Counted from the first letter of the stretch, positions 44,314 to 54,955 are shown. The stretch is DNA of 64,000 bases from Ancylomarina subtilis (GCF_004217115.1 NZ_SHKN01000001.1:1615781-1679780), one strand, 5' to 3'. Numbers and translations: made by a program. The notes: generated by a model not told the origin, from the letters alone.

Positions 44314-46470
44314 TCAATCAAAAGGAGAACTTAACTTGAAATCAATTTTATAATCATCAATATAACCAAAAGGAATATCATCAATTCGCAATTCTCCTTT
44401 GGTAACATGCCCCAAAGTCGAGAATGATACGCCAAATTCCATCATCGCATCGATAAAATCGTCTTCATTTTCCATAGAAACCGAAACCACAACACGAGAC
44501 TGTGATTCTCCAAACAGAAAAGCATCCTTTCTGACTTCAGCAGGCGAAGTAATATCAAAACCAAAACCTAAAGGCATAGCTGATGAAACCAAATTAAAGA
44601 ATAAACCGCCTTCGTCAACACTATGGGCAGAGACAATCAACTTTTGCTTAATCAACTTTTGTACACATTCATTCACTTTTTTCTCCTCGTAAAGAGAGAA
44701 ATGAGGAATCCCTAGTGGTTCGCCTTTATTTATACATTGCAAATATTGTGAGCCGGCAATATCGTTACGAGACTGTCCTATTAAGAATATCATATCTCCC
44801 TTCTGCCTAAAGATATAAGACGTGTGATCCTGAGGCATTTCCAATACTCCCAGCATTGCAACAACCGGAGTAGGCTGAATTGGAATTCGATGCCCTTGCA
44901 CAGTACTCTCATTATAAAAACTAACATTCCCCCCTAAGACAGGTGTTTCATAAAATTCACAAGCTTCAGCCAAACCTTTAACGGATTCGACTAATTGAGC
45001 GTAAACTTTTTCATCCAACAAACTTCCAAAATTCAAACAATCATTAATGGCAACTGCCTTTCCTCCCGAACAGGTAATCCGTCTAACAGCCATAGCCATA
45101 TTAATCTGTGTTCCTACAAAAGCATTGGAATTGCAATAGTTTGAGTTACCCGAAATCGTAAAACACAATGGATTAATCCCCTTATTATACAGAACAATAG
45201 CATCCGACGGCGAATGATCTTCTTCTATTTGGTCATGTAACTGAATATTTAATTTAACACCTATATTCTTGTCTTTTAACAGATGCCTGATCAATTTCCA
45301 GTAATCATCCGGTTCGGGAATTCTTTCTAAAAAATCTCTATGATTCACTTCAACAGAAGGAACATATACTCGATTTTTTTGAGGGGCAGAATACCCCATG
45401 ACCAAATCTTCAGGAAAGAATTCAGCAACAACATCATTTTCATCAAAGAAAGTCAGCGTCTTATTCTCAACAATAGTTCCTATTTGGGTACAAATAACTT
45501 CAGATCTATTGAAAACATTCATAACATCTTCAATTTTCTTCTGGTCAACAACAAGCATCATTCTCTCTTGAGTTCTTGACAACAAGATTTGCTCAATGGT
45601 CAAATCATCCTTCAATAACGGAATTTGATTCAATTCAATATCAATACCATAATCAATTTTAGCAGCAATCGCTGAAGAGGCGGTAACTATACCAGCCATA
45701 TCCATATTTTCCACATGCAACAAAGCCTTTTGCTTGGTCAATTCTAAAATCGATCTAAGAAGAGCACTTGATAAATCGGGGCTACTTTTGGCCACATCCC
45801 CACTCTCATTATCAGTAGAAAGACCATCATCACTGGTCAATTGACCAACTAAAAAAACAGCATTCCCAACACGAATATCTTTACCTAGAATAAGGTTTTC
45901 TTTAGGAACCAGGCCGGCAACCATAACGTTAACCAAAGGATTACAATCATACGAGGCATTAAAACAAACATCACTGTTGATATTTTTAACGTATTGTAAA
46001 GAAGAATAATCGTAAACTCCTTTTTTAACTTCTCCCATTAACCATTGAGTTCGATCTAAATTTAAATTCCCAAAACGAAAAGAATTCAAAGAAACAATGG
46101 GTTTCGCACCAAGAGAAACAACATCACGAATAACATCTCCAACACAAGTAGCTGCCCCTTCATAAGGATCAATTCCAGAAGGATGATTATGACTACCCAT
46201 TTTAAAAACGCAGCACATGCCATTCCCAATATCAATAGCACCAGAATTTGCGACGCAAGCACCAACGACAACCCGATCATCTTTAGTCGGTAAAGATTTA
46301 ATCCACTGATAAGAACTTTTGTAAGAGATCGTCTCAGCCCACATAGCAGCATAAATTTGTTGCTCCAATTCATTCAGGTCTCGTCCCATCTTTTCGGATA
46401 TTGCAAGTAAAACATCCTTATAGCTTTCTAAATTCTCTGTAATCTTTAGTGTATTCGCTTTGTTTTTCAT
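44314..46470 (-). CDS. purL: Phosphoribosylformylglycinamidine synthase subunit PurL-type
   Basis: A purine-biosynthesis enzyme that converts FGAR to FGAM in the fourth step of IMP synthesis. The 718 residues fit the small PurL form that works with PurQ and PurS. Motifs: AETISYKSSYQWIKSLPT, the metal/ATP site VFKMGSHNHPSGIDPYEGAATCVGD, and RRITCSGGKAVAINDCLNFG with GGNVSFYNE in the second half. It is divergent from the SDR gene and stands alone. No purQ or purS adjoins it. Some Bacteroidota carry both a long PurL and a PurL-like paralogue, so its exact role is not certain. Confidence 0.87.
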   Translation of the reverse strand: MKNKANTLKITENLESYKDVLLAISEKMGRDLNELEQQIYAAMWAETISYKSSYQWIKSLPTKDDRVVVGACVANSGAIDIGNGMCCVFKMGSHNHPSGIDPYEGAATCVGDVIRDVVSLGAKPIVSLNSFRFGNLNLDRTQWLMGEVKKGVYDYSSLQYVKNINSDVCFNASYDCNPLVNVMVAGLVPKENLILGKDIRVGNAVFLVGQLTSDDGLSTDNESGDVAKSSPDLSSALLRSILELTKQKALLHVENMDMAGIVTASSAIAAKIDYGIDIELNQIPLLKDDLTIEQILLSRTQERMMLVVDQKKIEDVMNVFNRSEVICTQIGTIVENKTLTFFDENDVVAEFFPEDLVMGYSAPQKNRVYVPSVEVNHRDFLERIPEPDDYWKLIRHLLKDKNIGVKLNIQLHDQIEEDHSPSDAIVLYNKGINPLCFTISGNSNYCNSNAFVGTQINMAMAVRRITCSGGKAVAINDCLNFGSLLDEKVYAQLVESVKGLAEACEFYETPVLGGNVSFYNESTVQGHRIPIQPTPVVAMLGVLEMPQDHTSYIFRQKGDMIFLIGQSRNDIAGSQYLQCINKGEPLGIPHFSLYEEKKVNECVQKLIKQKLIVSAHSVDEGGLFFNLVSSAMPLGFGFDITSPAEVRKDAFLFGESQSRVVVSVSMENEDDFIDAMMEFGVSFSTLGHVTKGELRIDDIPFGYIDDYKIDFKLSSPFD

Positions 46471-46804
46471 GTGTTTATAATTTTCAGATTAACAGCACAT
46501 GGAAGTCGCCAAATTAACACCTAATTAATCATGGCTCGTTTCATCTGATTACCATTATTTAACATCTATGTTGTAATTTCCTGAATATCTACTTTAAAAG
46601 ATCAAAACATGCTCATAACAAAATGCCTTAAAACAAGACACCTAAGTTTAGAAAGCTTGATGATTAACTAAATTTATAAAAAAATAATGAACCCTAACAT
46701 CAATTAAAGACTTTGTTTCTAAATTTAGGGCTCGAAAACTCTGCTTCTATACTTAACTTTTGCAGAACAAAAGAGATATTCAAAAAAACAACAAAACTCA
46801 CAAT
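46471..46804. other. Divergent intergenic region purL / SDR gene
   Basis: A 334-bp AT-rich stretch with no gene that I can support. A near-match to the -7 box (AACTTTTG, one mismatch from TAnnTTTG, around 46757-46764) precedes the SDR gene. No purine riboswitch fold is evident by eye. Confidence 0.5.
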
Positions 46805-47563
46805 ATGAACAAAATAGCCTTAATAACGGGTGCTTCAGCGGGTATAGGTGAAGCCTGTGCTCTAAAATTAGCCGAAAACGGATTTGACTTAATAATAGCT
46901 GGCAGACGTCAGAAAAATTTAGAGAGTCTGGCAAAATTAATTGAGGAAAAATTCAATAAAGATGTATTAAGTCTATGTCTTGACGTCAGAAACTACGAAG
47001 ACGTTGAACGAACGATAAATGCATTACCTGAAAAATGGAAAAACATCGATGTATTGGTAAACAATGCCGGATTGGCCGTTGGTGTTTCTCCTATTGAGCA
47101 AGGTATAATTGATGATTGGGATCGTATGATTGATACCAATGTAAAAGGTCTTCTTTACGTAACACGATGTGTAAGCCCGTTGATGACTGCCCGAAAAAAA
47201 GGTTTAATTGTCAATATTTCTTCTATTGCAGGCAAGGAAGCTTACCCGGGAGGTAATGTTTATTGTGGCACAAAACATGCTGTTGAAGCGATCACCAAAG
47301 GAATGAGAATTGATCTGTTACCTCACAATATTCGAGTCAGTTCAATTGCTCCGGGTATGGTTGAAACAGAGTTTTCTCTTGTGCGTTTTAAAGGGGATGA
47401 AAACAAAGCGGAACAAGTTTACGAAGGCTTTAGCCCCTTGAAAGCAGAGGATATTGCCGACAGTTTACTTTTTATAGCAACTCGTCCTGAACATGTTTCA
47501 ATCAACGATATTTTGATCATGCCTTCGGCTCAGGCATCTGCCAGAGATGTCAATCGCAAATAA
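46805..47563 (+). CDS. Short-chain dehydrogenase/reductase (YdfG-like)
   Basis: A 252-residue classical SDR that would oxidise or reduce a small hydroxy or keto compound with NAD(P). The cofactor motif TGASAGIGEACALKLAENG opens the Rossmann fold. The NNAG motif (DVLVNNAGLAVG) and the catalytic Ser (NISSIAG) and Tyr-Lys (VYCGTKHAVEA) are present. AGRRQK after strand 2 suggests preference for NADP. The start at 46805 follows from the fold. It heads a plus-strand run with the two following genes (53 and 48 bp gaps). The substrate is unknown; serine/3-hydroxy acid dehydrogenases such as YdfG are the closest in feel. Confidence 0.9.
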   Translation: MNKIALITGASAGIGEACALKLAENGFDLIIAGRRQKNLESLAKLIEEKFNKDVLSLCLDVRNYEDVERTINALPEKWKNIDVLVNNAGLAVGVSPIEQGIIDDWDRMIDTNVKGLLYVTRCVSPLMTARKKGLIVNISSIAGKEAYPGGNVYCGTKHAVEAITKGMRIDLLPHNIRVSSIAPGMVETEFSLVRFKGDENKAEQVYEGFSPLKAEDIADSLLFIATRPEHVSINDILIMPSAQASARDVNRK

Positions 47564-47616
47564 CTAAGAACGATCAACAATTTTTAAGTATCTTTCGTAA
47601 TCAATAAAATTGTATT

Positions 47617-48180
47617 ATGGAAAAATTGAGCACTTGCAATATCAAGCGTAACAAGAAACTCCTTGTTTCTGACATTATTAAATTTTACGAGACAAGAGGC
47701 TATACGCTTATTGATGCGAATGCATACGGAATGACATTGAAAAAGGGATCATGGTGGGGGAATTTGACCTCACTTAATCCCCTTAAATGGCGCACTCTTG
47801 TTCGCCTTGATGTCGTTAAAGTTGAAAAAATGGATTACGATCTATTGGCAAAATATAAGTTCAGTTCAGCAGGTCAATTTTCGTCTTCAAAAACAAAGCT
47901 CTTTTTCACAAAAGAAGCCGAAGCTTTTAACGAAGCCATGCTTAACTTCAAAGTCGACATTGATGAAATTGAACAGATCGGAAACGAAGCCCGTTTAGAA
48001 AACAGAAAAAAACTGCTCGCGTCATTTTTCATGGGTATTCTAATTGCCATTCTTTTAATTTTTGCATTAAAAATATATTTACCTGCAATTCTGCCCATAT
48101 GGGTTAATTCAGGCATTACTCTGTTGAGTATCGTTTTCTGTAATTATATACTGAACCAACCTAATAAAACCGATAACTAA
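47617..48180 (+). CDS. Unknown protein with C-terminal membrane helices
   Basis: A 187-residue protein that I do not recognise. The N-terminal 130 residues are soluble and mixed charged (LVSDIIKFYETRGYTLIDANAYG, GSWWGNLTSLNPLKWR). Two membrane helices follow at about residues 137-156 (FMGILIAILLIFALKIYL) and 158-178. It is the middle gene of the SDR-unknown-C45 run. No function is assigned. Confidence 0.7.
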   Translation: MEKLSTCNIKRNKKLLVSDIIKFYETRGYTLIDANAYGMTLKKGSWWGNLTSLNPLKWRTLVRLDVVKVEKMDYDLLAKYKFSSAGQFSSSKTKLFFTKEAEAFNEAMLNFKVDIDEIEQIGNEARLENRKKLLASFFMGILIAILLIFALKIYLPAILPIWVNSGITLLSIVFCNYILNQPNKTDN

Positions 48181-48228
48181 CACAATCGAAAATTCGACCA
48201 AAGTTTTCGACGACCAACTCACACTAGA

Positions 48229-49452
48229 ATGAAATTGATTAAACACATTACACTTTTAAGCTTCCTTTTAGGTCTGGCTTATGGATCTTCTATGGCCTGT
48301 ACCACAGCAGTTATTTCAGGAAAATCGACCAAAGATGGTCGTCCTATTTTGTGGAAACATCGCGACTCAGAAAGCTATCAAAATAAATTACGCCTTTTCA
48401 ATGATGGAATATTCACCTACGTTGGCCTAATCAATTCTAACGATACTAATGGTGAACAAATCTGGGGTGGCAACAACGAAGTCGGCTTTGCAATCATGAA
48501 CTCTGCTTCTTTTAATCTGAGATCCGATAAAGATGCCAGCTTTAAAGATCAGGAAGGTATTATCATGAAAAAAGCCCTGCAAACCTGTAAGACACTTGAA
48601 GATTTTGAAAATCTGCTTTCAAACCTTCCAAAACCAATGGGTTTGGAAGCCAATTTTGGTGTTATAGATGCAAAAGGTGGTGCAGCATATTTTGAGACCA
48701 ATGATGAAGGCTTTGTGAAATTTGATGCTAACGATAAAAAAGTAGCCCCAAACGGATATATCATCAGAGCAAATTACTCGTTTACAGGTAGAGAAAACGA
48801 GGGCTATGGCTATATTCGTTATATGAATGCAGAAAAAGAATTCTTTGCAGCAGCAGGAACCAATCAACTTGATCCAACTTTCATTCTTAAAAACCAATGC
48901 CGTTCTCTTGAAAATTTCCTGACCGAAGTCGATGTAAAGTCCTATCAAAATTTATCTGAAAATCAGAATAACTTTATCGTTGTTAAAGACTGTATTAATC
49001 GTTATATCTCAACATCATCCTTTGTTATTCAGGGGGTAAAAGACAAGGAAGACCCCAAGTTAACTACCATGTGGACTTTGCTTGGTTTTCCTTTGGCATC
49101 AGTTGCCGTTCCAACCTGGAGCATAAAAAATGTTGACTTACCAGCAATACTATCTGCAAAACAAGACCAGAATGCTGAATTGTGCAGCAAAACCTTAGAA
49201 CTCAAAAAAAGATTCTTTCCCGTAGCCAGAGGAGCAGGTGAAGATTATATGAATACGACAGCCGCCTACAACAAGGAGGAGACGGGTATTGTGCAAAAAT
49301 TGGAAAAAACGGAGAACAAAATTCTTGAATTAAGTAAACTAAATCTTCAAAATTGGAGAAAAAATGGCCTCAATAAAAAAGAATTGGAAGCTTTCTACCA
49401 AAAAGTAGATGAACTTATCAATACCGATTATAAGACTCTATTTGATTTGTAA
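48229..49452 (+). CDS. C45/choloylglycine-hydrolase-like Ntn hydrolase, exported
   Basis: A 407-residue N-terminal-nucleophile hydrolase. A signal peptide (residues 1-23) ends at MACTTAVISGKSTKDGRPI, so cleavage would expose Cys24 as the new N-terminus and catalytic nucleophile. The next stretches, LWKHRDSES and WGGNNEVGFAIMNSAS, match the acyl-coenzyme A:6-aminopenicillanate acyltransferase / C45 family and related bile-salt hydrolases. The enzyme would cleave an amide bond outside the inner membrane. The substrate is unknown; acylated amino acids or peptide fragments are possible. It is followed by an intrinsic terminator. Confidence 0.82.
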   Translation: MKLIKHITLLSFLLGLAYGSSMACTTAVISGKSTKDGRPILWKHRDSESYQNKLRLFNDGIFTYVGLINSNDTNGEQIWGGNNEVGFAIMNSASFNLRSDKDASFKDQEGIIMKKALQTCKTLEDFENLLSNLPKPMGLEANFGVIDAKGGAAYFETNDEGFVKFDANDKKVAPNGYIIRANYSFTGRENEGYGYIRYMNAEKEFFAAAGTNQLDPTFILKNQCRSLENFLTEVDVKSYQNLSENQNNFIVVKDCINRYISTSSFVIQGVKDKEDPKLTTMWTLLGFPLASVAVPTWSIKNVDLPAILSAKQDQNAELCSKTLELKKRFFPVARGAGEDYMNTTAAYNKEETGIVQKLEKTENKILELSKLNLQNWRKNGLNKKELEAFYQKVDELINTDYKTLFDL

Positions 49453-49486
49453 AAACATTAACTAATCACTAAAAGCCTTAAAACAC

Positions 49487-49515
49487 AAAACACTCACTAT
49501 TTTAGTGGGTGTTTT
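49487..49515 (+). terminator. Terminator of the SDR-unknown-C45 run
   Basis: CACTCACTA and TAGTGGGTG pair (one G-U) around a short loop, with an A-run before and an extended T-run after on the plus strand. Confidence 0.8.
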
Positions 49516-49734
49516 TTTGTAGATATCCATTGGGTTGATATGGCCTTTATATCAAAAACAAAGCCCACCTACCTTAATGTAGTTGCAAATATAAAATAAT
49601 TTCAAACGTTTGCGCTATGTTTAACAACTTATTTTCAATGACTAACAAACTCCAAACTTATCACTAGTTTTGACTGTTGATTTTAAATCAAAGTACTGAT
49701 GAAATCGCGACTAATAATTTGAAGTTTGATGTTT

Positions 49735-49768
49735 AAAATGGCTGTTCATTCACATGTTCAGCCATTTT
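49735..49768 (-). terminator. Terminator of the Omp85-like gene
   Basis: A 10-bp perfect stem, AAAATGGCTG and CAGCCATTTT, with an inner CAT/ATG pairing, lies 19 bp past the stop codon. The A-run on its left gives a T-run in the minus-strand transcript. Confidence 0.75.
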
Positions 49769-49786
49769 TGATTCAAAAAAAAGGGT

Positions 49787-51553
49787 CTAAAACTTTGATA
49801 TAAAACCAAAGTGAATTTTAGCCGATTTAAAGTCAACAGACTGCCCATCCTGCTTACCTAAAGCATAGTTTAAGGAAAACACCCCAGAGCCTGCTGAGAA
49901 ATTAAAACCAAAACCATACCCAATAGGTCGATCAGAAAATATTTCATTCTGGACTTCTCGTTTATACCAAGCGTAATCACAAAAAAGATAAACACTCGTA
50001 TTTCGACTTGGAACAAAACGAATTTCTTGTTTTGCAATTGCATATTTCGAGGCTCTAAAGGCATCTTCATTAAACCCTCTGATACTCTTCAGGCCTCCTA
50101 AACGGAATAAATCATTTTCAAAATAGTTTTTTCTTTCCATCCACGCCCCCATAGCTTGCCAATGATAAACAAATTTTGCCCCCAGAGGAATGTAATTATA
50201 CAAACTCAACGAGGTTTCAAGAATACGTGTATTCAGCTCCATATCTTTATAAAGTTCATCAGAAATATTTCGGTTCTTTCTGATTCGATTTTGCCCACCA
50301 GCAATATCAAAAATCAGTTTCCATCCCCTAAGTGGATTATAGTATCTATCTAACTTCTCATATGTATACTGAAAACCCAGAAAATTTGATTTTGAATCGG
50401 CGAAATCAGGCAAAACAGTCAAACCCACGAATTGTTTAGTCGAGATTAATCTTGAAGCTTTCGACTGATAATATAACTTTAAATGACTGTTGCCCCCCTG
50501 TTGAAAGTTCAGACCCAATCTTAAATTCGTATTCACATAAGAACTATCCTGCTTCAACAATTGAAAAGCAAAATCAGCCCCTAAATTTGAATTAAAAATA
50601 TAAGGATACTCGAAAGCAATTTTCAAATACTGGCTACTCTCCTCCAGTTTTCGCCAATTAAAATGAATGCGTTCCCCTCTATGAAAAGAGTTTACCAAAG
50701 CCAAATTAACCTCACCTGTAAGCTCAAACTTATCCGTCTTTTTGTTGTTCTGAAACCCTGCAATCCCATCGAATCGATTAGCCGATTGTTTCTTCAAATA
50801 ATGATATACCTTAGCCTTTTCATCAAAAAATTCAAGCTCAGCAGGTTTAATTTCTGATACGAATTCAAGTTTGTCTATCAATGAAGAAATTGCTTCGAAT
50901 TTTTCTTCACAATAAACCTCACCAGGCTTCATACCAAGATAATTTTCGATAAATTTTGGATGAATGAGAGCATTTCCCCTGATCAGCACACTATCCCAAA
51001 CAACAACTTGATTAAGGTTTAAATTACAAGTGCCCCTAATTTCGCCATTGCTAATTTTAATTTCGGATAAATTTAAAGCTGCAAAAGGATAGCCATGATT
51101 CAGACAATACTCTAAAATTACTCCCTGCTTATCTACACCAGCATTAAACGAATATTCCTCAAATTGATTCAAACCAAAATTTAATTTACTTGAAGCAAGA
51201 TTCTTATCAGAAACCAACTCTAAATTTTTCCAGACATAGGGTCTTCCCAGATGGAATACCGCAAAAAGTGTATCAGCAACTTTATAGGTACGATCCACAT
51301 TTATCTCAAGATACCCATGCTCAATAAAATAAGACTTTAAGTTTTCAAGTTTTAACTTTAAGCCTGTTTCATCATCAAACCGGTAGCGCGCCAATTGCTT
51401 AGCTTGCTTCCTAAAAATTGAAATTTGACTTCCTGACACGTTGATATAATGGACCTGATTTTGCGAAAAAAGAAAACCAGTCTCCAAGATCAGGAACAAG
51501 ATTAAAAAACTTATTCTTAGGGGATAATACAATTTAATGTTTGATGAGTCCAT
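49787..51553 (-). CDS. Omp85/BamA-superfamily outer membrane protein
   Basis: A 588-residue exported protein. A signal segment (ISFLILFLILETGFLFSQ, about residues 14-31) is followed by about 200 residues with POTRA-like repeats (LKLKLENLKSYFIEHGYLEINV) and a C-terminal 16-strand-type barrel. The Omp85 signature is visible as RLGGLKSIRGFNEDAFRAS (the RGF motif of loop 6), and the last strand ends in Phe (IHFGFISKF). It may be a BamA/TamA-like assembly factor or a paralogue for a specific substrate. Its length is shorter than housekeeping BamA (~800-900), so it is probably not the essential BamA. Confidence 0.82.
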   Translation of the reverse strand: MDSSNIKLYYPLRISFLILFLILETGFLFSQNQVHYINVSGSQISIFRKQAKQLARYRFDDETGLKLKLENLKSYFIEHGYLEINVDRTYKVADTLFAVFHLGRPYVWKNLELVSDKNLASSKLNFGLNQFEEYSFNAGVDKQGVILEYCLNHGYPFAALNLSEIKISNGEIRGTCNLNLNQVVVWDSVLIRGNALIHPKFIENYLGMKPGEVYCEEKFEAISSLIDKLEFVSEIKPAELEFFDEKAKVYHYLKKQSANRFDGIAGFQNNKKTDKFELTGEVNLALVNSFHRGERIHFNWRKLEESSQYLKIAFEYPYIFNSNLGADFAFQLLKQDSSYVNTNLRLGLNFQQGGNSHLKLYYQSKASRLISTKQFVGLTVLPDFADSKSNFLGFQYTYEKLDRYYNPLRGWKLIFDIAGGQNRIRKNRNISDELYKDMELNTRILETSLSLYNYIPLGAKFVYHWQAMGAWMERKNYFENDLFRLGGLKSIRGFNEDAFRASKYAIAKQEIRFVPSRNTSVYLFCDYAWYKREVQNEIFSDRPIGYGFGFNFSAGSGVFSLNYALGKQDGQSVDFKSAKIHFGFISKF

Positions 51554-51689
51554 ATAATATTTAAAGGAAGTAACGAATTCCTATGACCAAAATATAAGTC
51601 AAAAATGATTGATAATTTCTGTAGTTACAAGAATATCATTATCTTTTACGAATTATTGAACAAAATTGCTTTGTTTTTCTTAATAATCC

Positions 51690-51718
51690 TTGAGTCTAAA
51701 CTAGAAATATTAAATTTG
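51690..51718 (+). promoter_or_regulatory. Promoter of the small lipoprotein gene
   Basis: A TTG -33 element is followed after 18 nt by TAAATTTG, a full match to TAnnTTTG. The start site would be about 20 nt before the ATG at 51744. Confidence 0.55.
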
Positions 51719-51743
51719 AGCCTGATTCGAAAAAAATAACATT

Positions 51744-51872
51744 ATGAAAAAATTACTTTATGCACTATGCCTACTTCTTTTGGTAGGAACCGTTTTAAGT
51801 TCTTGTGCAACTGACAAAAAATGTCCTGCATATACTAAAGTAGAAACGCAAAAAACATTAAAAACGGTATAA
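51744..51872 (+). CDS. Small lipoprotein (42 residues)
   Basis: A short reading frame with an N-terminal lipoprotein signal: KKLLYALCLLLLVG, then LSSC as lipobox with Cys21. Only 21 mature residues remain (CATDKKCPAYTKVETQK). It has its own promoter and is closed by a perfect intrinsic terminator directly after the stop codon, which supports a real transcript. It does not resemble any family I can name. Such tiny lipoproteins are easily missed in annotation. Confidence 0.75.
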   Translation: MKKLLYALCLLLLVGTVLSSCATDKKCPAYTKVETQKTLKTV

Positions 51873-51877
51873 AGAAT

Positions 51878-51904
51878 AAAAAATCTCATCAAATGAGATT
51901 TTTT
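51878..51904 (+). terminator. Terminator of the small lipoprotein gene
   Basis: A perfect stem AAAAAATCTCAT / ATGAGATTTTTT with a 3-nt loop is followed by further T, 6 bp after the stop codon. Confidence 0.85.
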
Positions 51905-52041
51905 TTTGCCTTATTTTCACTTAATTGCAATCGTTAGAAATTTCAATAACAACCTGAAAAACAAGACCTAAACATGCCACCATCCTCAAAAAACACATGT
52001 TTTTTTTTCACTTTTTCCTCTCTTTTTCTTATTTATTTCTC

Positions 52042-52049
52042 TACTTTTG
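52042..52049 (+). promoter_or_regulatory. -7 element of gapA
   Basis: TACTTTTG, the same sequence as at the tRNA-Trp2 and tRNA-Ser promoters, lies about 45 bp before the gapA ATG. A TTTG -33 element is not clear; the upstream stretch is a long T/C-rich tract. Confidence 0.55.
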
Positions 52050-52075
52050 CCATTCAAGAAACAAAGGGTTTATAA

Positions 52076-53101
<1,026 letters not shown>

Positions 53102-53121
53102 TCTACTGAAAACAATATTTC

Positions 53122-53157
53122 AAAAAAGACTGTCTATTATAGACAGTCTTTTTTTTG
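53122..53157 (+). terminator. Terminator of gapA
   Basis: AAAAGACTGTCTA and TAGACAGTCTTTT form a perfect stem with a TTA loop, followed by a T-run, 20 bp past the gapA stop codon. Confidence 0.88.
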
Positions 53158-53189
53158 CACTATTAAGAACTAAATCTCAGGAACAAAAA

Positions 53190-53218
53190 AAGCTTGCAGA
53201 AACACATTCTACAAGCTT
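53190..53218 (-). terminator. Terminator of the ABC-F gene
   Basis: AAGCTTG and CAAGCTT pair with an inner AGAA/TTCT stem. An A-run on its left gives a T-run in the minus-strand transcript. It lies 26 bp after the stop codon. Confidence 0.8.
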
Positions 53219-53244
53219 AATATTCTTATCTGAAAGAAAGGCTC

Positions 53245-54879
53245 TTACTTGACTTCTAACTCTGTTAGATTCTCCATTTTCTTAGTCTCAAGAAACTCAG
53301 CAATGCCACACAAGTGTTCTTTCACCTTCTTATTACCAAATTCATATACCTTATCGACTAAACCATTTAGGAAGTCTCTATCGTGGGAAACAAGAATTAA
53401 AGTGCCGTCAAATGCCAACAAGGCATCCTTTAAAATATCCTTGGTTTTCAAGTCTAAATGATTGGTCGGCTCATCGAGAATCAACAAGTTAACTGGTTCC
53501 AATAACAGCTTAATCATTGCAAGACGGGTACGTTCTCCCCCCGAAAGCACTTTTACTTTCTTAGTTGAATTATCACCTCCAAACATAAAAGCGCCCAACA
53601 TGTCTTTTATTTTGGTTCTAATATCACCAACTGCAACATCATCAATCGTCTGGAAAACCGTTAAATTTTCATCAAGTAGTGAGGCCTGATTTTGAGCAAA
53701 ATAACCAATCATGGTATTGTGTCCAAGAGTCAGAGAACCATCATAATCAATCTCATCCATAATGGCCTTAACCAAGGTCGACTTTCCTTCTCCATTCCTT
53801 CCTACAAAAGCAACTTTCTCTCCACGCTCTATCGTAAACTTAGCATCCAAAAAAACGAGATTATCACCATAAGTTTTACCCAAACCATCTGCAATAACAG
53901 GATAATTCCCTGATCGAGGTGAAGGTGGAAATTTCAAACGCAAAGCCGATGTGTCTTCCTCATCAATCTCCACTAAAACCATTTTTTCAAGCATCTTTTC
54001 ACGAGATGATACTTGATTGGTTTTTGAGTAAGTCCCTTTAAATCGATCGATGAAAGCCTGATTGTCAGCAATAATTTTTTGTTGCTCTTCAAAAGCCTTC
54101 TGCTGATGCAAGCGCCTGTCTTTTCTCAATTCCAGATACTCAGAATAATTCACCTTATAATCATAGATACGGCCCATAGTTACCTCAATGGTACGAGTCG
54201 TAATATTATCAACAAAAGCACGGTCGTGAGAAATCACAATCACAGCCTTACCCGAATTCATCAGAAAATTTTCCAACCATTGAATCGATTCAATATCCAG
54301 GTGATTGGTCGGCTCATCCAGAAGAATTAAATCGGGCTGTCGAAGGAGAATTTTAGCCAACTCAATACGCATACGCCATCCGCCACTAAATTCCGAAGTA
54401 GGACGAGCAAAATCTTCGCGCATAAAACCAAGCCCCAGCAATGTCTTCTCGACTTCAGCATCATAATTGATTTCTTCAATTGAATAAAACACCTCACTTA
54501 AAGCTGAAACACGTTCAATTAACTGATAGTATTCTTCAGATTCATAATCGGTACGTGAAGCCATCTCCAGATTCAACTCTTCGATTTCTTTTTCCATTTC
54601 AAAAATTCTGGAAAAAGCTTGTGAAGCTTCCTCAAATACGGTTCTCGTATTATCGGTCATCAAATGCTGAGGTAAATAAGCAATTACCGCATCCTTAGGC
54701 GCACCAATACGTCCTCGTGTAGGTTTGTCAGCACCAGCAATAATCTTCAATAAAGTCGATTTACCAGCTCCATTCTTCCCCATTAGGGCAATCCTATCCT
54801 TCTCATTTATAACAAAGGAAATATCTTTAAATAAGGTAGTGCCACCAAACTCTACCGCCAAACCATCAACTGAAATCAT
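53245..54879 (-). CDS. ABC-F family ATPase (ribosome-associated translation factor)
   Basis: A 544-residue soluble protein with two ABC ATPase domains and no membrane segment. The first Walker A is ALMGKNGAGKSTLLKI and the first signature EFSGGWRMRIELAK; the second Walker A is AFVGRNGEGKSTLVKA and its signature LSGGERTRLAMI. Both have the LLDEPTNHLDI/L Walker B/D loop. The interdomain linker (about residues 245-310) with many charged residues is the P-site-tRNA-interacting motif of ABC-F proteins. It is likely a housekeeping member (EttA/Uup/YbiT-like); an antibiotic-resistance role is less likely given the context. It is monocistronic. Confidence 0.92.
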   Translation of the reverse strand: MISVDGLAVEFGGTTLFKDISFVINEKDRIALMGKNGAGKSTLLKIIAGADKPTRGRIGAPKDAVIAYLPQHLMTDNTRTVFEEASQAFSRIFEMEKEIEELNLEMASRTDYESEEYYQLIERVSALSEVFYSIEEINYDAEVEKTLLGLGFMREDFARPTSEFSGGWRMRIELAKILLRQPDLILLDEPTNHLDIESIQWLENFLMNSGKAVIVISHDRAFVDNITTRTIEVTMGRIYDYKVNYSEYLELRKDRRLHQQKAFEEQQKIIADNQAFIDRFKGTYSKTNQVSSREKMLEKMVLVEIDEEDTSALRLKFPPSPRSGNYPVIADGLGKTYGDNLVFLDAKFTIERGEKVAFVGRNGEGKSTLVKAIMDEIDYDGSLTLGHNTMIGYFAQNQASLLDENLTVFQTIDDVAVGDIRTKIKDMLGAFMFGGDNSTKKVKVLSGGERTRLAMIKLLLEPVNLLILDEPTNHLDLKTKDILKDALLAFDGTLILVSHDRDFLNGLVDKVYEFGNKKVKEHLCGIAEFLETKKMENLTELEVK

Positions 54880-54947
54880 TCTTTTTATTTTTAAACCTGA
54901 TCTTCATTTTTAAACACGATCAGTAAGCCATATTTATTTTCAAGCTG

Positions 54948-54955
54948 CAAAGATA
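54948..54955 (-). promoter_or_regulatory. Candidate -7 element for the ABC-F gene
   Basis: The minus-strand reading TATCTTTG (TAnnTTTG) is followed by GC, about 68 bp before the ATG. The -33 element is weak. Confidence 0.45.

Larger units (their letters stand above)
49453..49786. other. Convergent intergenic region with two terminators
   Basis: A 334-bp gene-free stretch between the C45 gene and the Omp85-like gene. It holds one terminator for each (49487-49515 and 49735-49768). Nothing else is evident between them. Confidence 0.6.

Noticed and set aside
46471-46804. Purine riboswitch upstream of purL
   Set aside because: I could not find the conserved three-way-junction core by eye; a covariance-model search would be needed to make the claim.
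53245-54879. ABC-F antibiotic-resistance gene
   Set aside because: Sequence and context fit housekeeping ABC-F proteins; no resistance or mobile genes adjoin it.
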